Below, one piece after another: positions 1 to 6,630 of a DNA stretch of 14,503 nucleotides. The notes beneath the pieces were generated by a model. It ran no database searches, was not told the DNA's origin, and worked only from the letters and a program-made list of their open reading frames with translations. The stretch covers positions 1 to 14,503 of the forward strand of contig JBATTG010000024.1 in NCBI GenBank assembly GCA_049670425.1. The letters run 5' to 3'. Positions within the stretch are counted from its first letter, which is position 1. The number at the start of each line of letters is the position of its first letter. Position numbers and translations under genes: made by a program. The stretch comes from Proteocatella sp049670425. Its GTDB lineage: Bacteria; Bacillota; Clostridia; Peptostreptococcales; Filifactoraceae.

Positions 1-434
1 TCCGCCTCACAAGCATTTTTATCAATATAAACACCTAAGCCTTTATCTGTAACTCCAAGCTGTTTAACTTCCATAGATGAAATGACAGGAGCTCCTATAT
101 TTTCTGGAGTTATTCCATAATGAGCAAGCAGTTCTTTTTGCCCTTCTGCAGTTGCCCCACCATGACTCCCCATTGCTGGGACAAGAAAAGGATAGGCTCC
201 CTTGGATTTTACGAACTTAACTATTGTCCTTAATAGCGTAACATAATGGTCCAGTCCACGGCTTCCACAAGTAATTGCTATTCGATGACCTGATTGAATA
301 TGTATGTTCTTTGAATTAAGCTCTGTCATCAGTTCATCTTCAATATTTTCAACTATATCTTTATTGAAAAATTGCTTTACTTTTACAACCTGTGGTACCT
401 GATATTCATCAAGTAGTTTGTTTATTTTATTCAT
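1..434 (-). CDS. LarA-like (lactate racemase N-terminal / DUF2088 domain) protein, 3' part missing; candidate 2-hydroxyglutarate racemase
   Basis: Open reading frame from ATG at 434 running off the left edge; 144 codons visible. A strong Shine-Dalgarno (AAAGGAG, 444-450) lies 9 nt upstream. The motif VPAMGSHGGATAEGQ (about residues 85-99) followed by LLAHYGIT is typical of LarA/DUF2088 proteins, in which a nickel-pincer cofactor moves hydride at the alpha carbon of 2-hydroxyacids. By analogy with LarA, H91 in GSHGGAT and R59 in CGSRG should match a catalytic His and a substrate-binding Arg. The cofactor-anchoring Lys and Ni-ligand His lie in the missing part. The ATG overlaps the stop of the preceding small ORF (ATGA), so it belongs to the glutaconyl-CoA decarboxylase operon. 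Family assignment is fairly secure; 2-hydroxyglutarate as substrate is inferred from context only. Some family members are uncharacterised and may not be racemases. Confidence 0.8.
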   Translation of the reverse strand, partial: MNKINKLLDEYQVPQVVKVKQFFNKDIVENIEDELMTELNSKNIHIQSGHRIAITCGSRGLDHYVTLLRTIVKFVKSKGAYPFLVPAMGSHGGATAEGQKELLAHYGITPENIGAPVISSMEVKQLGVTDKGLGVYIDKNACEA

Positions 435-619
435 GTTAAGATTCTCCTTTCTTTTAAATTTAAAAATATATAAATCCCTTCAATAAAGTCGCATCTATTT
501 GAAACTTCTTTATATAAAGCAATTATATTCATCTTGGATAAAACGCTTAACACATTTTCATTTTTCGCTTGATTATGAATTGATTTTAAAATCAATTCAT
601 AATCAAGCTTTTTGTTCAT
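431..619 (-). CDS. Unknown 62-residue protein between gcdA and the larA-like gene
   Basis: No family recognised. The frame starts 6 nt after the gcdA stop, and its TGA overlaps the ATG of the larA-like gene by 4 nt, a layout typical of translational coupling. Against it: the only SD-like bases (AGGA, 620-623) touch the ATG, too close for normal initiation, so translation would need reinitiation after gcdA. Residues 5-18 are encoded by a 42-bp perfect palindrome. The product would be small, with no signal peptide or clear membrane segment; residues 25-57 are moderately hydrophobic and could form helices. The stretch may instead be a non-coding spacer carrying the hairpin and the next gene's SD. 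The frame is open and tightly fitted, but its protein-coding status is uncertain. Confidence 0.4.
   Translation of the reverse strand: MNKKLDYELILKSIHNQAKNENVLSVLSKMNIIALYKEVSNRCDFIEGIYIFLNLKERRILT
567..608. repeat. 42-bp perfect palindrome just downstream of gcdA
   Basis: Two 21-nt arms (567-587 and 588-608) are exact reverse complements with no spacer; the centre is TTTTAAAA. It starts 18 nt after the gcdA stop on the minus strand and lies inside the 62-codon ORF. In minus-strand RNA it would form a very long hairpin, but no U-tract follows (next bases GAAAAATG), so it is not a standard terminator for the operon. On the plus strand it is followed by five Ts (609-613), so it could end antisense transcription. 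Possible roles, all inferred: mRNA 3'-end protection for gcdA, a processing site, or a protein-binding site. Confidence 0.9.
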
Positions 620-625
620 TCCTGT

Positions 626-2383
626 TTAAGCCTTGTTAAATGTCTCGAAGTCCCTCATTGTTCTTGGTAATAGCATCTGATGGAATGCACATATCGACTG
701 TGGATTCTGATATACTGAGTTGGCAAATGCAATTACATAGCTGCGCATTGCTGTCAAATCTACGATTTCATCTACAAATCCGTGCTCTGCACAGAACTTT
801 GGTCTGGATTTCACAGTATATTCCTCTATCAATTTATTCATCTTATCTATAGTCGGCTGTAAGTCTTTTCCTGCCTGCTTATCTTTTGCCAATCTTCTTG
901 AATACATTGCAGATGCAGCGGTTTCACCATTCATAACATAAATTTCAGTTGCTGCCGTTCCTATCGAAAATGCGTTTGTATTATTACCTTGTGGACCGCC
1001 CAGCACATAATGCGCCGCCGCACTTCCTTTACGTAAAGTAATTTCTATTTGAGGAACATTTGATTGCTCAATAGAATAAATGAGTGATTGTCCCAGTCCC
1101 AGCAGTTCTGCTTTTTCAGCATCATTCCCAACATCGATGCCGGTAGTATCCTGTATCCAAACAATTGGAAGCCTGTCCCTGCCACAAAGAGTAACAAATT
1201 CATTCATTTTTATAAGACCCTGTCTGTATAGCTTTCCACCGACACCTATTCCTTTTTCTTTATATTCAGGATATTTCATAATCAGTCCCTGAGCATTAGC
1301 TATAACTCCAACGAGCAGCCCATCTATTTTAGCTAATCCCGCTATAATTTCTGGTCCATATCCATTCTTATACTCGGTGAATTCACTGTTATCAAATATT
1401 CTTCCTATGACATTATACATATCATAGGTTCTTTTCGGATTCATAGGAACTGCAGAGTATAGACCCTGTTGGTCTAGTTGCGGCGGTTTCGGATCGTCTA
1501 CCCTGAAGAAATTCACATCATAGGCCGGTATGGCATCTATGTATTTTTTTATTCCCTCAATTACTCCCTGCTCCTGTGCATATACTTCTCTGAAGAAACC
1601 GGTGTGATTAAAGTGAACATTTACAGCCCCTGGAGGATCTTGCTTCTCTGTATTTGCAACGGCGTCTGCCAGCTGATTAGCACTTTCCATATCTATATAT
1701 CCTTTTGGATTCATACCGCCGAGTATCCCAGCCCCTCCAACAGCCATATTCGCCTGCTGATGAGCAATAAGAATAGTTGGACTAATGCTGTGGTATCCAC
1801 CGCCTGCAGGGTTAGTTCCATAAATCCCAACTATTACCGGTACACCCAGCTTTTGAAGTTCTGCATTACGGAAGAAAGGGGTTCCTCCACCCCTACGGTT
1901 AGGGTATACTTTCTCTTGTTCGTCAAATTTCACACCGCTACAGTTTAATACATAAACAAGAGGGATTCTAAGGCATTTTGCAGTATCAGAGGCACGTATA
2001 AGATTTTCAGATTGGCCTGGAACCCATGCTCCAGCAAGCTTACGGTTATCTGAAGCTACTATTACCGCCCATTTTCCATTAATGCGTCCAAGTCCTTTTA
2101 TTATCCCTGTTGAACCGTTATCATTACCCTCTGGGTTAAGCAGTGAATTAATCGGACACCAGGTCCCTTTGTCAACCAACGCATGTATACGTTGCATTGC
2201 AGTCATTTGCCCGGATTTGTTAAGCGATTCTTCCGAACGTCCTTCAAGTTCAACAGTTTTTTTCAATTTGTGTATTTCTTCTTCTATACTTTTTACATTT
2301 TCAACATTTTCAACATCTTCTGCAATAAGTTTCCCTACCACAGGCATATTTTGAAAATATCCTGGCATTGAATAATTTCCCAA
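626..2383 (-). CDS. gcdA: Glutaconyl-CoA decarboxylase alpha subunit (biotin-dependent carboxyltransferase)
   Basis: Cytoplasmic alpha subunit of the Na+-pumping glutaconyl-CoA decarboxylase. It removes CO2 from glutaconyl-CoA, giving crotonyl-CoA, and passes the carboxyl to biotin on GcdC. The 585-residue protein matches the Acidaminococcus fermentans GcdA as I recall it (587 residues) along its whole length, including NGKWAVIVASDNRKLAGAW, EKVYPNRRGGGTPFF, GGGYHSISPT and VWIQDTTGIDVGNDAEKAE. Two crotonase-like carboxyltransferase halves make up the chain. The start is TTG at 2383: GGAGG (2390-2394) sits 6 nt upstream, and the encoded MGNYSMPGYFQNMP aligns with the known N-terminus; the next ATG would lose these residues. 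It follows gctB after a 115-nt gap with a stem-loop. The gctB-gcdA order resembles the A. fermentans operon, but there hgd genes follow gcdA. Identification is very secure. Confidence 0.97.
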   Translation of the reverse strand: MGNYSMPGYFQNMPVVGKLIAEDVENVENVKSIEEEIHKLKKTVELEGRSEESLNKSGQMTAMQRIHALVDKGTWCPINSLLNPEGNDNGSTGIIKGLGRINGKWAVIVASDNRKLAGAWVPGQSENLIRASDTAKCLRIPLVYVLNCSGVKFDEQEKVYPNRRGGGTPFFRNAELQKLGVPVIVGIYGTNPAGGGYHSISPTILIAHQQANMAVGGAGILGGMNPKGYIDMESANQLADAVANTEKQDPPGAVNVHFNHTGFFREVYAQEQGVIEGIKKYIDAIPAYDVNFFRVDDPKPPQLDQQGLYSAVPMNPKRTYDMYNVIGRIFDNSEFTEYKNGYGPEIIAGLAKIDGLLVGVIANAQGLIMKYPEYKEKGIGVGGKLYRQGLIKMNEFVTLCGRDRLPIVWIQDTTGIDVGNDAEKAELLGLGQSLIYSIEQSNVPQIEITLRKGSAAAHYVLGGPQGNNTNAFSIGTAATEIYVMNGETAASAMYSRRLAKDKQAGKDLQPTIDKMNKLIEEYTVKSRPKFCAEHGFVDEIVDLTAMRSYVIAFANSVYQNPQSICAFHQMLLPRTMRDFETFNKA

Positions 2384-2420
2384 TTTAAACCTCCATATAT
2401 ATAATTCGATATCTCAGACT

Positions 2421-2453
2421 CCAATATTATTTATTATTTGTACATAATATTGG
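2421..2453 (-). other. Stem-loop in the gctB-gcdA gap
   Basis: Perfect 10-bp arms CCAATATTAT (2421-2430) and ATAATATTGG (2444-2453) with a 13-nt loop. It is the main structure in the 115-nt gap, the largest gap between genes of the operon. No U-tract follows on the minus strand, so a simple terminator is unlikely. A role in RNA processing or stability between gctB and gcdA is inferred. No promoter for gcdA was recognised here with confidence. Confidence 0.65.
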
Positions 2454-2498
2454 TCCTATTAATATCTTATTTTAAATTTGATTTATCAAGCTACATAA

Positions 2499-3290
2499 CT
2501 ATTTTGGAACCTTTATGAATGCTTGTCCTGGATCAATTTCTTCTCTTATGACACGTATAACTTCCGGATCGGGAGCTTCTATCGGTTCTGCCCTTGATAC
2601 ATCAAGATCAAATCCTGTATTTTCTAAAATATCTTCCGGTGAAGAAGTTGGATAATAACCTGCAAGGTACATTCGCTTGCTTTCTTCATCGAATTTTAAA
2701 ACTCCGCGGTCAGTAACAACCATAATAGGACCACGGTTTCCAGGCAACCCAGCTCTTTCTCTTCCACCAGGACCATCAATCCACCCTGGGCTTGTTACAT
2801 AGTCAATTTTATCTATGAATCTCCTTTTTTGATGTTGCATCATTATTATCGTGTTTGTATATGTTGCTATTCCGTTCGCCCCACCACTTCCTGTAAATCT
2901 CGTCGTAGGATTATTATAATCTCCTATGGATGTAGAATTGACGTTTCCATATGGATCAATCTGGGCTCCGCCGATAAAAGCAATCAATCTGTCATTCTCG
3001 TGTAACCACTCATTCGTCTCAAAGCCGATGAATCTTACATTTGGCCATTGTGTTGCACAATGAGCCATAAATCTGTTGTCTCCAACAGATCTTGGAACCT
3101 CTATTGGATTCCCATCCATAAGACCGCTCTCTACTATAAGATTACAATCTGGTGCAAATATACGTTTTGCAAGAGAAGCTCCAATTAACGGAAGCCCTGT
3201 ACCTACAGTCACAATCTGACCATTTTTTATTTGTTTAGCAATTGTTACAGCCTGCATTTCCTGAATTGTATAATTTGTATAATCCGCCAT
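2499..3290 (-). CDS. gctB: Glutaconate (2-hydroxyglutarate) CoA-transferase subunit B
   Basis: Catalytic subunit of the class I CoA-transferase that moves CoA from acetyl-CoA to (R)-2-hydroxyglutarate or glutaconate in glutamate fermentation. The 263-residue protein is nearly the length of Acidaminococcus GctB (266) and matches it closely, including TVGTGLPLIGAS, LIVESGLMDGNP, FIGGAQIDPYGNVNSTSIGD, GGANGIAT and SPGWIDGPGGRER. The catalytic glutamate that forms the glutamyl-CoA thioester is E54 in VESG, at the same number as in the characterised enzyme. The ATG at 3290 lies 2 nt after the gctA stop, with GGAGGG about 9 nt upstream inside the end of gctA, so the two subunits are probably translationally coupled. 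Confidence 0.97.
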   Translation of the reverse strand: MADYTNYTIQEMQAVTIAKQIKNGQIVTVGTGLPLIGASLAKRIFAPDCNLIVESGLMDGNPIEVPRSVGDNRFMAHCATQWPNVRFIGFETNEWLHENDRLIAFIGGAQIDPYGNVNSTSIGDYNNPTTRFTGSGGANGIATYTNTIIMMQHQKRRFIDKIDYVTSPGWIDGPGGRERAGLPGNRGPIMVVTDRGVLKFDEESKRMYLAGYYPTSSPEDILENTGFDLDVSRAEPIEAPDPEVIRVIREEIDPGQAFIKVPK

Positions 3291-3292
3291 AT

Positions 3293-4255
3293 CTACTTTC
3301 CCTCCACTTTAGTTTTCGCATATCCAAGACCCTGCACAACTTTAAGGTCAATCAATCTCATAGCGCCTAGCTTATTCAGATAATCTTGATGAGTTCCAGT
3401 ATCATAAACCCACTCTTGAACGAATACATCAAAATCTTCCTGGGTCTTACTTGCAACATCATAAACCTTCATGAATTTATTATCATAGTCATAATGGTTA
3501 TAACACTGAGATGGATGTGCACCGTATGGAGCATGCACAATTGCGTCCACACACATTCCCGGTATTGAATTCGCACAAGGATCTCTACGTATTTCTTCAT
3601 TACTTACAAGCTCTTCACAAGTAACAATTACTCTCTTCGCTGCTATGGCAATATCCACATCGTGGAATTCATTCCCCTCTATAGATACAGTTCCATCAGG
3701 TGAAGCCTTTTGAGCATGAATCAGAGCTAAATCCAATTTTGGAACTGGAACCGCGACTACCTTTTCACCTGCTTTAAATGGATTTTCCATATATACAAAT
3801 TTATCATCTGGCAGCTTTTCAACAGTCTTTCGAACTTCTCTGCTTATCCCCCATTTATCTGTAAGATCACTTCCCATCATAAGACGAACTGGAAGGTATG
3901 GAAGTCCTAAAGAAGCCGCATGCAGCATCAACATCGATACATCCTGAGAGTAATCTTCAAAAAGCATATCGCCATTTTCTATAGCTGCTCTAAAACGGCG
4001 GGACACATTAGTAACCCCCGAATTAGCTGTATAGCAGTTAATGTAAGCTTTTACGCGTCCTGCCCCTATTAGCATATCCCAATCTCCACCGCCGGGTCCT
4101 GGCTGACCTATAAAGTCAGTTTGACCCTGACGTAAAATTTCTAATATTAATGCATATGGCTTTCTATTTGTAGTGAATCCACCTATTGCAAGTTGATCCC
4201 CATTTTTAACAAACTCTGCTACTGCATCTTGTAATGTATATACCTTATTATTCAC
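3293..4255 (-). CDS. gctA: Glutaconate (2-hydroxyglutarate) CoA-transferase subunit A
   Basis: Structural partner of GctB in the CoA-transferase that activates 2-hydroxyglutarate. The 320-residue length equals that of Acidaminococcus GctA. Family signatures include the N-terminal VKNGDQLAIGGFTTNRKP, the glycine-rich GQPGPGGGDWDMLIGAG, and a C-terminal HAPYGAHPSQCYNHYDYD. It carries no catalytic glutamate; that is on GctB. The start is GTG at 4255, with GGAGG (4263-4267) 7 nt upstream. Here gctAB sits between gcdB and gcdA, merging the CoA-transferase and decarboxylase genes into one unit. It lies 37 nt after gcdB. Confidence 0.97.
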   Translation of the reverse strand: MNNKVYTLQDAVAEFVKNGDQLAIGGFTTNRKPYALILEILRQGQTDFIGQPGPGGGDWDMLIGAGRVKAYINCYTANSGVTNVSRRFRAAIENGDMLFEDYSQDVSMLMLHAASLGLPYLPVRLMMGSDLTDKWGISREVRKTVEKLPDDKFVYMENPFKAGEKVVAVPVPKLDLALIHAQKASPDGTVSIEGNEFHDVDIAIAAKRVIVTCEELVSNEEIRRDPCANSIPGMCVDAIVHAPYGAHPSQCYNHYDYDNKFMKVYDVASKTQEDFDVFVQEWVYDTGTHQDYLNKLGAMRLIDLKVVQGLGYAKTKVEGK

Positions 4256-4292
4256 AATAACGCCTCCTATATATTTATATTAAAAATTAATT

Positions 4293-5432
4293 TTAACCAA
4301 AAATTATCATAAAGAATCCAGCTGCTATTGCAGAACCGATAACGCCTGCAACGTTTGGACCCATGGCATGCATCAACAAAAAGTTAGTAGGATTAGCCCT
4401 GGCGCCTTCTACCTGTGCAACACGTGCTGCCATTGGTACTGCAGAAACCCCAGCTGCACCGATAAGTGGGTTTATCTTGCCCTTTGTCAGTACACATAAA
4501 AGTTTTCCCAGCAATACTCCACCAAAAGTAGAGAAACAAAATGCCATAAGACCCATTGCAATGATTGTAATAGTCTGCAGGCTTAGAAATATTTCTCCGC
4601 TTGCTGTTGCTCCAACTGTTAAACCAAGTAAAACTGTAATTATGTTGCACATTTGATTCTGTATTGTATCTGAAAGACGGGCCGTTACACCTGACTCGCG
4701 AAGAAGATTCCCAAACATCAGCATTCCCAGAAGCGGTGCTACTGAAGGTAATAGCAATGCCGTAATAAGAGCCGTAAACACCGGAAAGCATATTCGCTCT
4801 ACTTTTGATACTTTTCTAAGCTGAGCCATCTTTATAGAACGCTCCTTCTCAGTCGTAAGTGCACGCATTATTGGAGGCTGAATCATTGGAATCAGAGCCA
4901 TATATGAATATGCTGCAACTGCAATTGGAGCTACCAGTTCCGGGGCAAGGTTATTTGCTATGTAAATAGCTGTAGGCCCATCAGCTCCACCAATAATTCC
5001 TATTGCCGCTGCCTGGTTAGCTGTAAAAATTCCTGTTGCATTAGCTAGGATAAATGCCACATAAATACCCAGCTGAGCTGCTGCACCGAGCAGTAAACTG
5101 ATTGGATTTGCTATTAGAGGTCCAAAGTCTGTCATTGAACCTACTGCAAGAAACATGAGACATGGAAACAGACTGCTCTTTACTCCATAATATATAATCC
5201 GCAAAACGCCTGAGTCATACCAGTGTTCTGCTTCAAGCATCAAGTTTGCTGCTGGAAGATTTGCTAGAAATATCCCAAATGCAATAGGTAAGAGAAGCAA
5301 TGGTTCGAACTTCTTGCCTATCGCAAGATAAATAAGTACAAATGAAATAAGTAGCATAACCGCATTTTGCCATGTCATTACTGCAAATCCTGATTTATTA
5401 ACCATTTCACCTAAAATAGTAAAAAAATTCAT
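4293..5432 (-). CDS. gcdB: Glutaconyl-CoA decarboxylase beta subunit (Na+-translocating carboxybiotin decarboxylase)
   Basis: Integral membrane subunit that decarboxylates carboxybiotin on GcdC and uses the energy to export Na+. The 379-residue protein is very hydrophobic, with around ten membrane segments, and belongs to the OadB/GcdB/MmdB family. Seen: GIIGGADGPTAIY with D151, matching the essential intramembrane Asp of the family; NPLIGAAGVSAVPMAARV near 321-338; and NPTNFLLMHAMGPNVAGVIGSA near 347-368. The ATG at 5432 has AGGAGG 9 nt upstream and starts 14 nt after gcdC. The gctA GTG follows 37 nt downstream. The gene context (gcdC, gcdA, gctAB) identifies the substrate as glutaconyl-CoA rather than oxaloacetate or methylmalonyl-CoA. 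Confidence 0.96.
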   Translation of the reverse strand: MNFFTILGEMVNKSGFAVMTWQNAVMLLISFVLIYLAIGKKFEPLLLLPIAFGIFLANLPAANLMLEAEHWYDSGVLRIIYYGVKSSLFPCLMFLAVGSMTDFGPLIANPISLLLGAAAQLGIYVAFILANATGIFTANQAAAIGIIGGADGPTAIYIANNLAPELVAPIAVAAYSYMALIPMIQPPIMRALTTEKERSIKMAQLRKVSKVERICFPVFTALITALLLPSVAPLLGMLMFGNLLRESGVTARLSDTIQNQMCNIITVLLGLTVGATASGEIFLSLQTITIIAMGLMAFCFSTFGGVLLGKLLCVLTKGKINPLIGAAGVSAVPMAARVAQVEGARANPTNFLLMHAMGPNVAGVIGSAIAAGFFMIIFG

Positions 5433-5446
5433 TTATTCCATCCTCC

Positions 5447-5857
5447 TTATTTTAGGACGGCCAAGATAGCATCTGTATCTACCGCGTCGCCTTTCTTCAC
5501 TAAAATCGATGAAATAATTCCATCAATCGGTGCTACAATTTCATTTTCCATTTTCATTGCCTCTAGCATAAGAATTACTTGACCAGCCTTAACCGCCTGT
5601 CCTTCTTTGACTTTCACATCCCAAACTGTCCCTGGCATAGGGCTTATTACGTCTTTACCCTCTGCTGCTGCAATTGGTTCTGGAGTAGATGTTTTTTTCG
5701 TATCCTTTACCACTTGTATGGGTTGAACCATCTTTGCTTGAACCGGTGCCAAAATTGGAGCTGCCACCGCTTCTCCCCTTGACAATGGTTGGTAATCATA
5801 AATTTTTTCAATTTCCACTTCGTATTTTTTCCCGTTTAACGTTGCTATGTATTTCAT
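5447..5857 (-). CDS. gcdC: Glutaconyl-CoA decarboxylase biotin carrier subunit
   Basis: Biotin carboxyl carrier that shuttles CO2 from GcdA to GcdB. Of 136 residues, the C-terminal 70 form a biotinyl domain: ISPMPGTVWDVKVKEGQ, then LMLEAMKMENEI with K102 as the biotinylated lysine, then VKKGDAVDTDAILAVL. The N-terminal 25 residues resemble the start of other decarboxylase biotin proteins (MKYIATLNGKKYEVEIE). The middle (about 29-65) is an Ala/Pro/Thr/Lys-rich flexible linker, shorter than the long Ala-Pro linkers of some homologues. The ATG at 5857 has AAAGGGAG 8 nt upstream. A 93-nt gap with a small hairpin separates it from gcdD. A biotin-protein ligase, not in the window, is needed to activate it. 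Confidence 0.96.
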   Translation of the reverse strand: MKYIATLNGKKYEVEIEKIYDYQPLSRGEAVAAPILAPVQAKMVQPIQVVKDTKKTSTPEPIAAAEGKDVISPMPGTVWDVKVKEGQAVKAGQVILMLEAMKMENEIVAPIDGIISSILVKKGDAVDTDAILAVLK

Positions 5858-5898
5858 AATTCAGACTCCCTTTCTCTTCCTACATAAAAATTACCATG

Positions 5899-5916
5899 TA
5901 ATACTAATCAGTATTA
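5899..5916 (-). other. Small stem-loop in the gcdD-gcdC gap
   Basis: Perfect 7-bp arms TAATACT (5899-5905) and AGTATTA (5910-5916) around a 4-nt loop, within the 93-nt gap between gcdD and gcdC. No U-tract follows directly. It may influence segmental mRNA stability, but it is short and AT-rich, so chance is possible. Confidence 0.4.
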
Positions 5917-5950
5917 TTGAAACGATTAACCTTTTGAATTTTAAATTGTA

Positions 5951-6244
5951 TTATTTTAATTCTTTAATCTCTACAATCCTAAATTTTTCAGGAGCCATAT
6001 TAGACTCTTCACTCACAGCGGCCATTAATACTGCAAGTTCCTCTTCATTTACATCGTCAATATTAATTTGACTTGACATCCGGGAATCTGTTTTTTTTTC
6101 ATTACCTATTCCAATCAAGGCAATGCTTTTTGAAAACAATAATGTCATCAAGGCCAATAAAATAAGCGCTGTCATTACTACGGAAATCCCAAGCAAAGAC
6201 ACTGTAATTGATTCGCCCAATGTCATAGTTTCAGTTATCAACAT
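5951..6244 (-). CDS. gcdD: Glutaconyl-CoA decarboxylase delta subunit (small OadG-like membrane protein)
   Basis: First gene of the operon. The 97-residue protein has one clear membrane segment (about residues 12-37, ITVSLLGISVVMTALILLAL) near the N-terminus, then a charged cytoplasmic tail rich in Asp/Glu. This is the layout of the OadG/GcdD/MmdE subunits thought to hold the carboxyltransferase to the membrane complex; A. fermentans GcdD is of similar size. The tail contains NEEELAVLMAAVSEES, resembling tails of other small decarboxylase subunits, and it ends with FRIVEIKELK. The ATG at 6244 lies 9 nt after a very strong SD region (6254-6265). The hydrophobic pattern and position, more than sequence identity, support the call. 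Confidence 0.88.
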   Translation of the reverse strand: MLITETMTLGESITVSLLGISVVMTALILLALMTLLFSKSIALIGIGNEKKTDSRMSSQINIDDVNEEELAVLMAAVSEESNMAPEKFRIVEIKELK

Positions 6245-6253
6245 GTCCTACAT

Positions 6254-6265
6254 CCACCTCCTCCT
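6254..6265 (-). promoter_or_regulatory. Very strong ribosome binding site of gcdD, with a start-stop ATG TAG beside it
   Basis: AGGAGGAGGTGG contains the full anti-SD complement AGGAGGTG. It is followed at once by ATG TAG (6248-6253), a minimal start-stop pair, and then the gcdD ATG at 6244. The SD is only 3 nt from the first ATG and about 12 nt from the real one (counting from AGGAGG). The gcdD start is preferred because only it opens a frame. Confidence 0.7.
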
Positions 6266-6317
6266 ATGATTTTCGTTATTATATTGATATCATATTCATC
6301 TTCATCATTCCGTATCG

Positions 6318-6384
6318 TGGAACGCATTCCATCTTGTTGGTTTAATTTTAGCAGAATAGATGTATAAATCACTACTAATTCTGC
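6318..6384 (-). promoter_or_regulatory. Inverted repeats in the gcd operon leader
   Basis: Two structures lie in the untranslated leader. TGGAA-CGCA-TTCCA at 6318-6331 is a near-palindrome, with a further TTCC half-site at 6308-6311 spaced to read TTCC-N7-GGAA-N4-TTCC. GCAGAATAG (6351-6359) pairs with CTAATTCTGC (6375-6384) with one bulged base. Neither is followed by a U-tract, and neither matches a riboswitch class known to me. They could be an operator and an RNA hairpin; function is unknown. Confidence 0.4.
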
Positions 6385-6437
6385 CTGATGAATCGTTTAT
6401 TAACAATATTCTCGATAATTTCACTGCGATAAATATA

Positions 6438-6446
6438 ATTATATCA
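6438..6446 (-). promoter_or_regulatory. Possible second (extended -10) promoter for the gcd operon
   Basis: On the minus strand TGATATAAT gives a perfect -10 (TATAAT, 6438-6443) with the TGN extension. No good -35 is seen at 17 nt. Transcription would start near 6431, leaving a leader of roughly 187 nt. It is weaker evidence than the upstream candidate because the region is AT-rich. Confidence 0.4.
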
Positions 6447-6516
6447 GAATTATAAGTTTATTTGCATAACTTCTGCATATACATTAGTCAAAATAATTCT
6501 AAAATTCTTTAAAGTC

Positions 6517-6545
6517 ATGATAACATACTCAAATCACTCTGTCAA
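6517..6545 (-). promoter_or_regulatory. Probable main promoter of the gcdDCB-gctAB-gcdA operon
   Basis: On the minus strand, a perfect -35 TTGACA (6540-6545), a 17-nt spacer and -10 TATCAT (6517-6522, five of six consensus bases), with TG one base before the -10. Start predicted near 6510, giving a leader of about 265 nt before gcdD. The match to the sigma-A consensus is the best on this strand of the intergenic region. A long leader with inverted repeats leaves room for post-initiation control. Confidence 0.7.
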
Positions 6546-6630
6546 TTCATTAACAAATATTTTTTTATATTTTTAAAAATCGATAAATAATAGTCTTTTT
6601 TATCAAATTATGATTGGGATTATCTACAGC

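Noticed and set aside
1478..1948. 156-codon open frame on the plus strand opposite gcdA
   Set aside because: It is antisense to a securely identified gene, has no SD or family signature, and its openness follows from gcdA codon use.
626..2383. Propionyl-/methylmalonyl-CoA carboxylase identity for the alpha subunit
   Set aside because: The full-length match to GcdA, the 585-residue length and the adjacent gctAB all point to glutaconyl-CoA decarboxylase.
4393..4791. 132-codon frame on the minus strand within gcdB
   Set aside because: Alternative frame of gcdB; the product is a low-complexity Ser/Tyr/Asn/Gly-rich string typical of a shadow frame, while gcdB itself is intact and conserved.
6490..6515. 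CodY-box-like AT-rich sequence near the gcd promoter
   Set aside because: Only 10 of 15 positions match the CodY consensus on either strand, which is expected by chance in DNA this AT-rich.
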